The notes beneath the pieces are model-generated. The model made no database searches. It saw nothing but the letters and a program-made list of their open reading frames with translations, and was not told the DNA's origin. 9,427 nucleotides of DNA from Nitrospiraceae bacterium (GTDB lineage Bacteria; Nitrospirota; Nitrospiria; Nitrospirales; Nitrospiraceae): positions 1-9,427 of the forward strand of contig SXPO01000080.1 in NCBI GenBank assembly GCA_005793285.1, written 5' to 3'. Of the stretch, positions 5,329 through 9,427 are shown in pieces. The position numbers were made by a program, and so were the translations under genes. Each line of letters opens with the position of its first letter. The stretch's first letter is position 1.

Positions 5329-6930
5329 TTATTGAGCATTGTCTGTTGCAACGGCACAAGGCGCCATGATGGCGTCTTGCATGCCATGGATGACCTTCTT
5401 GTCAGCCGGGCAGACCGTGGCCAGGATACCAGCCAGTTCCACCTTTTCGCCAGTGACAAAATAGTAGGGTGAGAGGCGCGCCCGTCCGGCCATGTGGACC
5501 ATCGATTGCCCGTGCTCGTCCATGTACTCCATGTTAAACAGCCGGCCTTTGTGAAACTCCTGCAAGATGTATGGTGTGGTTCGGAAAGATGCAAGCGCTT
5601 TTTGGAGCGCGCCGGCCCATTCTGCCTGTGATAGGTCATGTCCGATTGAGACGCCTCGACTGCCCCACGCGAGTTCAGAGAATCCCGACGGTTTGACGAC
5701 GAAGTGCCGTTCCTTTTGGGTGGCCGTTGCCAGGTCGGTCCAATTCGAAACCGCGCGTTCGCCCAGGCTCAGGCCTGGTATCGTGGCTGTGGGTGGAAGA
5801 GTTGCCGGGTCGAGTATCCACGTCCTCGGCATGATTGCGGTGAGGTGAAGAAAACAGTCCTCGCCGAGTTCCTTCTTCCAATAGGGCCGCAGAATAGGAT
5901 GGTGCAGCAGAGCAAACGCGGACTTTTCCTCCAGCGCCGGCTTGTAGGGTGGCGTCACCGCCACCAAGGTCTTCTTGGCTGCATACTGGACGAGTTCGGA
6001 TTTTGGAATATTCGGCAGGTCGAAGAGCTCGAAAAAACGGTAGATCAAGCCGACGGCTTGTTCGCCGCTGTCTGTCTTGAGGAAAAGCCCCTCTTCCGTA
6101 AATCGGATGTCGCGCGGCTCGACGCACCAGGCAGACAGGCCTTGTTCACGAAGTCGCGCGGCCAGCCAGGTCATTTCTGGCCGGTAGTCTTTGGCTTCTT
6201 CAGACACGAGGATGGCCAGGCATCCCGCCTGTTGAGCTTGGGCTGACTGCAACATCGAGGCGAAGCCGCGCACCATGCCTTCCCGGCCTCCGACAAGTTC
6301 GTGACGAGACCCAGTGCTGAGTGCTGAGTGCTGAAGCGCAAGATCGGCATAGAAATGGCTCATCGCCGCCGTGAGGCCGATGCCGCCGGGCACCGAATCG
6401 AGTTCAGTGATGACCATGCCGTCCTGGGTGGGAATCACATCTGGCCGGATGACAGCCGGCAGCGAATCTCTCAACCGTTTCATGCGGCTGTAGGTCACGA
6501 GTGCGTTCGGCTTGCCTTGATCCAAGTACTGCGCGACCCAGGCCGGCAGGGTGCCCTTGACACTCTCGGCGTAGAGGCGGTTTAGCGCACGGTAGAACGA
6601 CAGCAGTTGCGGTCCCAGTGCGGTGAAGAATGCCAGCTGGTCACGGGACAGCAGCAGCGGGCAGGGGCTGATGCGCCAGGATGTTTCTGCTTGGACGGCG
6701 GGAACGCTGCCATTCGGAGAGGGCTTGATGGTCGAGGGAACCGATGGGTCTGCAAATAAATTCGCGGCCCGCAATTGCGTGCGGATAGCCGCGCAGCGGC
6801 TGAGTGCCGTCTCAGTCTGAAGCGAAGGGTAACAAGATTCAGGATGTGCCAATGAGAGGGTCCTTTGCGCGATTCTGTAGCCAGCCGGACTGCGGCTCCC
6901 AGAGCGGTCCGAGCGGACGAATGCTAACAC
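5329..6930 (-). CDS. ATP-grasp-like (glutathionylspermidine synthase-like / circularly permuted) protein
   Basis: A 533-residue cytoplasmic protein with features of a circularly permuted ATP-grasp ligase, a fold that joins a carboxylate to an amine or thiol using ATP. Seen: RPD (162-164) and VITELDSVPGGIG (173-185), like the metal- and ATP-binding ELNxxPG segment; IYRFFELFDLPNIPKSELVQ (296-315); FVVKPSG (410-416) with K413 as the candidate ATP lysine; RGVSIG (425-430), a glycine loop; YILQEFHKG (454-462); and MAGRARLSPYYF (480-491). The order resembles GSP-synthase-like proteins, but I cannot assign a substrate. The first in-frame ATG comes only at codon 150, so the start must be GTG or TTG. 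The GTG at 6930 gives the longest form; a TTG at 6852 (codon 27) has AGGA eight bases upstream and is a good alternative. Codons 200-206 come from a heptamer repeat array. It is divergent from the YkgJ-DUF2156 gene. Confidence 0.75.
   Translation of the reverse strand: MLAFVRSDRSGSRSPAGYRIAQRTLSLAHPESCYPSLQTETALSRCAAIRTQLRAANLFADPSVPSTIKPSPNGSVPAVQAETSWRISPCPLLLSRDQLAFFTALGPQLLSFYRALNRLYAESVKGTLPAWVAQYLDQGKPNALVTYSRMKRLRDSLPAVIRPDVIPTQDGMVITELDSVPGGIGLTAAMSHFYADLALQHSALSTGSRHELVGGREGMVRGFASMLQSAQAQQAGCLAILVSEEAKDYRPEMTWLAARLREQGLSAWCVEPRDIRFTEEGLFLKTDSGEQAVGLIYRFFELFDLPNIPKSELVQYAAKKTLVAVTPPYKPALEEKSAFALLHHPILRPYWKKELGEDCFLHLTAIMPRTWILDPATLPPTATIPGLSLGERAVSNWTDLATATQKERHFVVKPSGFSELAWGSRGVSIGHDLSQAEWAGALQKALASFRTTPYILQEFHKGRLFNMEYMDEHGQSMVHMAGRARLSPYYFVTGEKVELAGILATVCPADKKVIHGMQDAIMAPCAVATDNAQ
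6313..6333. repeat. Tandem heptamer AGTGCTG x3 inside the ATP-grasp gene
   Basis: Three perfect AGTGCTG units lie at 6313-6319, 6320-6326 and 6327-6333. On the coding strand they again encode QHSALST (residues 200-206), the same frame as the array at 1386-1406. The segment sits between the ELDSVPGGIG motif and the VGGREGMVRGF region, probably a surface loop. Confidence 0.9.
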
Positions 6931-7000
6931 GCGGGTTAGGGTTCGACAAGGGGCGCGGGCTGGTTCAGCTTTCGATCGAGGATAGGGTTAAAAAGTTCCA
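6931..7000. promoter_or_regulatory. Divergent intergenic region between the ATP-grasp and YkgJ-DUF2156 genes
   Basis: Both genes are transcribed outward from this 70-bp gap (148 bp if the ATP-grasp start is the TTG at 6852), so promoters for both should lie here or just inside the 5' ends. I see no convincing -35/-10 pair and no clean operator. The only local regularity is TAGGGTT, present at 6937-6943 and again at 6983-6989. Confidence 0.35.
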
Positions 7001-8560
7001 GTGAGGCGATCGCTGCTGTGCTTGCCATGCTTCGACATGCATCGTATGATGAAAAATCCGATGGATTTACTTCCGATGGAGTCCGAACAGCCTGGAACAT
7101 TTCCGAAGGCGCTACCGCAATTGGTGCCCAGCTCCGTCTGTTTTCAGTGTGAGGTCTGTTGCCGGTTCCCGGAAGCCGACAGCTTTCTGCGTCCCTATTT
7201 TGCCGAGCAGGAAATACAGGCGGCGGTGGCGCATGGCTTGCCTCTTGGGTCTTTTCCTGATCGGTCCGGCTCACAGATCAATTTGGTCGAGAACCCTCTG
7301 GGAGAGGGATATCTCTGCCCGGCGTTCGATGCCGTATCCGGCCGATGCGGTATCTATGAGGCACGCCCATTGGATTGCCGGCTCTATCCGTTGGCCCTCA
7401 TGTGGGATGCGGCCCATGAGGAGGTGGTGCTCGGTTGGGATACCAAGTGTCCCTTCATGCCTGAAGCTGTTCCTGCTGAGATTGTCTCGTATGCGGACCG
7501 CGTCGCCGATCAACTGACGGCGGAGACGATGACCGAAACAATTACCGCCAATCCCAGGCTGATCGGACGTTTTCAGGATGATGTCGTCATCGTGAAGGCT
7601 CTTCCCCATCTGACGGCCAGCTTGTCACGCTTGCGTATCGATCCGCGCCTCCATGCGCTGACTGCGGCGGACGCGCCGCGTTTCGCCCAGGCATTGGAAC
7701 GGGCGCAGGTCCTCGGCCCCGATGCGTTGGCAGCCTACGCGGTTCCCTATCATGCCATCTGGACGCCGTTGCTTCCCCATTGGTGGATGGAAGCCGGTGA
7801 GACCTTCTTTTTGTTCGCGCAGTCTCCGGACGGATGGTTCATGCCGCTGCCTCCCTTGGGATCGAGGCCGATCGATGAAACTGTGCGTGAAGCCTTTGCA
7901 TTGATGCGTTGTTGGAACGGACCGTCGCCGGTGAGCCGGATCGAAAACGTCATGGAACCGCAGCGGCGGTTATTGGAACAGCGAGGCTTCTTGTGCCGGC
8001 GGAAGGACGGGGATTATCTCTATAGGGCCGAGGCCTTGGCAGTATTGACCGGTGATCACTACAAAGCGCAGCGGGCGTTGTGTAATCGTGTCGAACGTGA
8101 GCAGGTTCTCGTCACGGAGCCGTATTGCGCGCGGCATCGAGCCGACTGTCTGGCGTTGTATGAACGGTGGGCGGCCCAGAAGCAAGCCGGGGCTCTCGAT
8201 GCGATGGGGGCGTTTCTTCTTGAAGATGCGAAGATGGCGCATAATCGTGTACTGGCGGAGCATGAGCAGCTCGGGCTTGCCGGCACGGTGGTCATTGCCC
8301 AGGAGAGGGTGATGGCCTATACGTTCGGGTATTGGTTGACTCCGCAGACATGGTGTGTGCTGCTGGAAGTTGCAGACCGGTCCATGCCCGGCTTGGCCCA
8401 ATGGCTGTTCCGCGAAACAGCCCGCAGCGCAGTCGGCGGCGGTGCGCGGTCGATCAATGCCATGGATGATGCCGGTCTCCCAGGTTTGCGCGAAGCCAAA
8501 CGGGCGTATCGTCCTCAGGCAGTGATCGACTGTTGGATCATGATGGATGGTGAGCGATGA
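7001..8560 (+). CDS. Fusion of YkgJ-type cysteine-cluster domain and DUF2156 transferase-like domain
   Basis: This 519-residue protein is a two-domain fusion. The N-terminal part has the YkgJ/UPF0153 cluster C47-x2-C50-x2-C53-C54, then C106, GRCGIYEARPLDCRLYP (114-130, with C116 and C126) and C150, a pattern expected to bind zinc or an iron-sulfur cluster. From about residue 215 the protein resembles DUF2156, the GNAT-like domain at the C-terminus of lysylphosphatidylglycerol synthases, with DYLYRAEALAVLTGDHYKAQ (338-357) and INAMDDAGLPGLREAKRAY (485-503). The function is unknown; aminoacyl or acyl transfer is a family-based guess. There are no membrane helices, unlike full MprF. The start is uncertain: GTG 7001 is the longest frame, with in-frame ATGs at 7037, 7046, 7049, 7061 and 7076, none with a clear ribosome binding site. 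The stop directly abuts the kinase fossil, which continues in the same frame. Confidence 0.85.
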   Translation: MRRSLLCLPCFDMHRMMKNPMDLLPMESEQPGTFPKALPQLVPSSVCFQCEVCCRFPEADSFLRPYFAEQEIQAAVAHGLPLGSFPDRSGSQINLVENPLGEGYLCPAFDAVSGRCGIYEARPLDCRLYPLALMWDAAHEEVVLGWDTKCPFMPEAVPAEIVSYADRVADQLTAETMTETITANPRLIGRFQDDVVIVKALPHLTASLSRLRIDPRLHALTAADAPRFAQALERAQVLGPDALAAYAVPYHAIWTPLLPHWWMEAGETFFLFAQSPDGWFMPLPPLGSRPIDETVREAFALMRCWNGPSPVSRIENVMEPQRRLLEQRGFLCRRKDGDYLYRAEALAVLTGDHYKAQRALCNRVEREQVLVTEPYCARHRADCLALYERWAAQKQAGALDAMGAFLLEDAKMAHNRVLAEHEQLGLAGTVVIAQERVMAYTFGYWLTPQTWCVLLEVADRSMPGLAQWLFRETARSAVGGGARSINAMDDAGLPGLREAKRAYRPQAVIDCWIMMDGER

Positions 8561-8934
8561 GTCTCCCCGCAGCATCACAGCCGATGTCGGGATTTCACCG
8601 ATATGGACGGCCATGCGTTTCCAGTCGAACTGGCGGTATCCACGGTGCGCGTCGGCGAGTCCTCTATATTCAGTGCTTTTATTCGGGACATCACGGATCG
8701 TCGCAAAGCCGAACGGCGTCTGGCCGCACAATATGCGGTGACACGGGTTTTGGACGACGTCGAGCGCGAGCCAAGGAGGGGCTGGGTCTGACGGGGCAAT
8801 TGCTTTCGTTCAGCCGGCGCCAGGCATCTGGGGCCGATTCATCTGTTGCTGGTTGACGTCCCCGATCACCCTTCACGATGATCGCGCTCACGAAAAAGGT
8901 GCGTGAAGCTCTGGATGGGGTGAGTGCGGTGTAA
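8561..8934 (+). pseudogene. Remnant of a hybrid sensor histidine kinase (PAS, HisKA and receiver fragments)
   Basis: Four pieces collinear with a hybrid histidine kinase can be read in alternating frames. Piece A (frame 2, about 8591-8754) is the end of a PAS domain: GHAFPVELAVSTVRVG, AFIRDITDRRKAERRL, then AAQYAVTRVL, as in linkers leading to a second sensor domain. Piece B (frame 1, about 8761-8826) has LTGQLLSFSRRQ, the stretch following the phosphoacceptor helix of HisKA. Piece C (frame 2, about 8819-8862) reads ARHLGPIHLLLVDV, the receiver segment around the phosphorylated Asp. Piece D (frame 1, 8869-8934) reads [17 protein letters not shown] before TAA, the receiver's last strand and helix. 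The histidine box, the ATPase domain and most of the receiver are absent, and no single frame spans the region. It follows the YkgJ-DUF2156 stop immediately. I infer successive internal deletions; a product is unlikely. Confidence 0.75.
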
Positions 8935-8967
8935 AGGAGAGAACCGGCGCGTATCGCAGCCTTTCGC

Positions 8968-8997
8968 TTGATCTTCCTGCTGGGTTCCGTTTATGTT
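8968..8997 (+). promoter_or_regulatory. Possible sigma-70-like promoter for the AAA+ gene
   Basis: TTGATC (8968-8973) and TATGTT (8992-8997) are separated by 18 bp and each match 4 of 6 consensus bases. Transcription would begin around 9003-9006, giving a leader of about 43 bases to the ATG at 9048. This is a weak match in a region made of decayed coding DNA. The stretch 8935-9008 otherwise holds AAGGAGAG at 8934-8941 with no start codon in suitable range. Confidence 0.25.
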
Positions 8998-9013
8998 GGC
9001 CGTGCCGAATGAG

Positions 9014-9033
9014 CCAGACAGACCAGACAGACC
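9014..9033. repeat. Tandem nonamer CCAGACAGA, 2.2 copies
   Basis: CCAGACAGA is present at 9014-9022 and 9023-9031, followed by CC. If translation began at the ATG at 9009 the array would encode a repeated Gln-Thr-Asp; with the preferred start at 9048 it lies in the leader just upstream of the ribosome binding site. Confidence 0.8.
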
Positions 9034-9034
9034 G

Positions 9035-9040
9035 AAGGGA
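9035..9040 (+). promoter_or_regulatory. Ribosome binding site supporting the ATG at 9048
   Basis: AAGGGA lies seven bases before the ATG at 9048. The alternative ATG at 9009 has no comparable purine-rich site, so the shorter protein is preferred. Confidence 0.5.
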
Positions 9041-9047
9041 CCACCCA

Positions 9048-9427
9048 ATGCAAGCAGGGCGCGAAGTCGACATCGGACGATCTCGGATCGAGCGGGAGCC
9101 GTTTTACGCCGAGGTCGGCGGAGAAGTGGGACTCTTCACAATCGCCGCGCGCAGTAAGATGGCGGTGATGCTCAAGGGGCCTACCGGCTGCGGCAAAACG
9201 CGGTTTGTCCAGCATATGGCCTACAAGCTGGGGCGGCCCCTGATTACCGTTGCCTGTCATGAAGATTTGACGGCGTCCGATCTCGTCGGCCGGTATTTGC
9301 TCAAAGGGCAGGACACGGTTTGGATGGACGGACCCTTGACGGTCGGCGTGAAACAGGGCGCGATCGTCTATCTCGATGAAGTGGTGGAAGCCCGAAAGGA
9401 CACGACCGTTATTATCCATCCGCTTAG
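9048..9427 (+). CDS. CbbQ/NirQ/NorQ-family MoxR-type AAA+ ATPase, 5' part only
   Basis: The first 126 residues of an AAA+ ATPase of the CbbQ/NirQ/NorQ/GpvN group are present, about half of the usual 260-300 residues. These proteins work with a von Willebrand-factor-A partner (CbbO/NorD type) to remodel or activate metalloenzymes such as RuBisCO or nitric oxide reductase. Seen are FYAEVGGEV near residues 19-27, the Walker A motif GPTGCGKT (44-51), [20 protein letters not shown] (64-83), a highly characteristic family segment, WMDGPLT (92-98), and Walker B IVYLDE (106-111) followed by [15 protein letters not shown]. The start at 9048 is chosen from its ribosome binding site; ATG 9009 in the same frame would add 13 residues encoded partly by a nonamer repeat. 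The client enzyme is not visible; genes to the right should show whether a VWA partner follows. Confidence 0.92.
   Translation, partial: MQAGREVDIGRSRIEREPFYAEVGGEVGLFTIAARSKMAVMLKGPTGCGKTRFVQHMAYKLGRPLITVACHEDLTASDLVGRYLLKGQDTVWMDGPLTVGVKQGAIVYLDEVVEARKDTTVIIHPL

Noticed and set aside
5244..5345. Possible promoter for the glutaredoxin operon on the minus strand
   Set aside because: TTG-like and TAAT-like hexamers exist near the ATP-grasp stop, but the spacings (14 or 19 bp and more) do not fit a standard promoter.
6932..6943. GGGTTAGGGTT resembles a telomere-type repeat
   Set aside because: Fewer than two units in a divergent intergenic region; chance in GC-rich DNA.
7970..8731. 253-codon minus-strand open frame opposite the YkgJ-DUF2156 gene
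   Set aside because: It crosses both the real gene and the kinase fossil and has no motif; a shadow frame.
8935..9011. Short hydrophobic peptide ending at the TGA that overlaps ATG 9009, preceded by AAGGAGAG
   Set aside because: No ATG, GTG or TTG at a suitable distance from the purine-rich site; only about 25 codons and no homology that I recognise. Probably leftover sequence.

Overview
The window looks like a stretch of chromosome from a moderately GC-rich, free-living bacterium. The gene set points to a Nitrospira-like member of Nitrospirota: a CbbQ/NirQ/NorQ-type ATPase, a lysine 2,3-aminomutase-like protein, the long form of dCTP deaminase, a paired GT2/DUF2064 glycosyltransferase module and a YkgJ-DUF2156 fusion. 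Short tandem repeats scattered at gene edges fit the same impression. This assignment comes from family recognition and general feel, not from a marker gene, so it is only moderately secure.

Left part, minus strand (5243 down to 1): seven genes packed head to tail, almost certainly co-transcribed. In order of transcription they are a glutaredoxin-like protein, a KamA-type radical SAM aminomutase, the long dCTP deaminase, a small four-helix membrane protein, a GT2 glycosyltransferase (TIGR04283 type), a DUF2064 glycosyltransferase (TIGR04282 type) and an SDR oxidoreductase cut by the window edge. Gaps are -4 to +9 bp through the first six genes and 32 bp before the SDR. The two glycosyltransferases belong to families named for arsenosugar synthesis, but no ArsM or ArsS is present here, so their substrate is open.

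Middle: an ATP-grasp-like protein of about 530 residues (minus strand, 6930-5329) lies 85 bp upstream of the glutaredoxin gene. It is transcribed divergently from a 519-residue plus-strand protein (7001-8560) that joins an N-terminal YkgJ-type CxxCxxCC cluster domain to a C-terminal DUF2156 acyl/aminoacyl-transferase-like domain. The two may share a control region and perhaps a pathway, which is inference.

Right part: 8561-8934 is the least expected content. It carries four short collinear pieces of a hybrid sensor histidine kinase: the end of a PAS domain, a piece just after the phosphoacceptor histidine region, the phosphoacceptor segment of a receiver domain and the last helix of a receiver domain. 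They lie in alternating frames, and everything between them is missing. This is a kinase fossil made by serial internal deletions. After it, the 5' part of a CbbQ/NirQ/NorQ-family AAA+ ATPase starts and runs off the window.

Short tandem repeats recur at gene edges. The heptamer AGTGCTG occurs three times in each of two different genes and is read in the same frame in both (peptide QHSALST). A degenerate heptamer lies directly in front of the glutaredoxin start codon, and a nonamer lies just before the likely AAA+ start. No tRNA, rRNA, CRISPR array or insertion sequence was seen, and no clear terminator.
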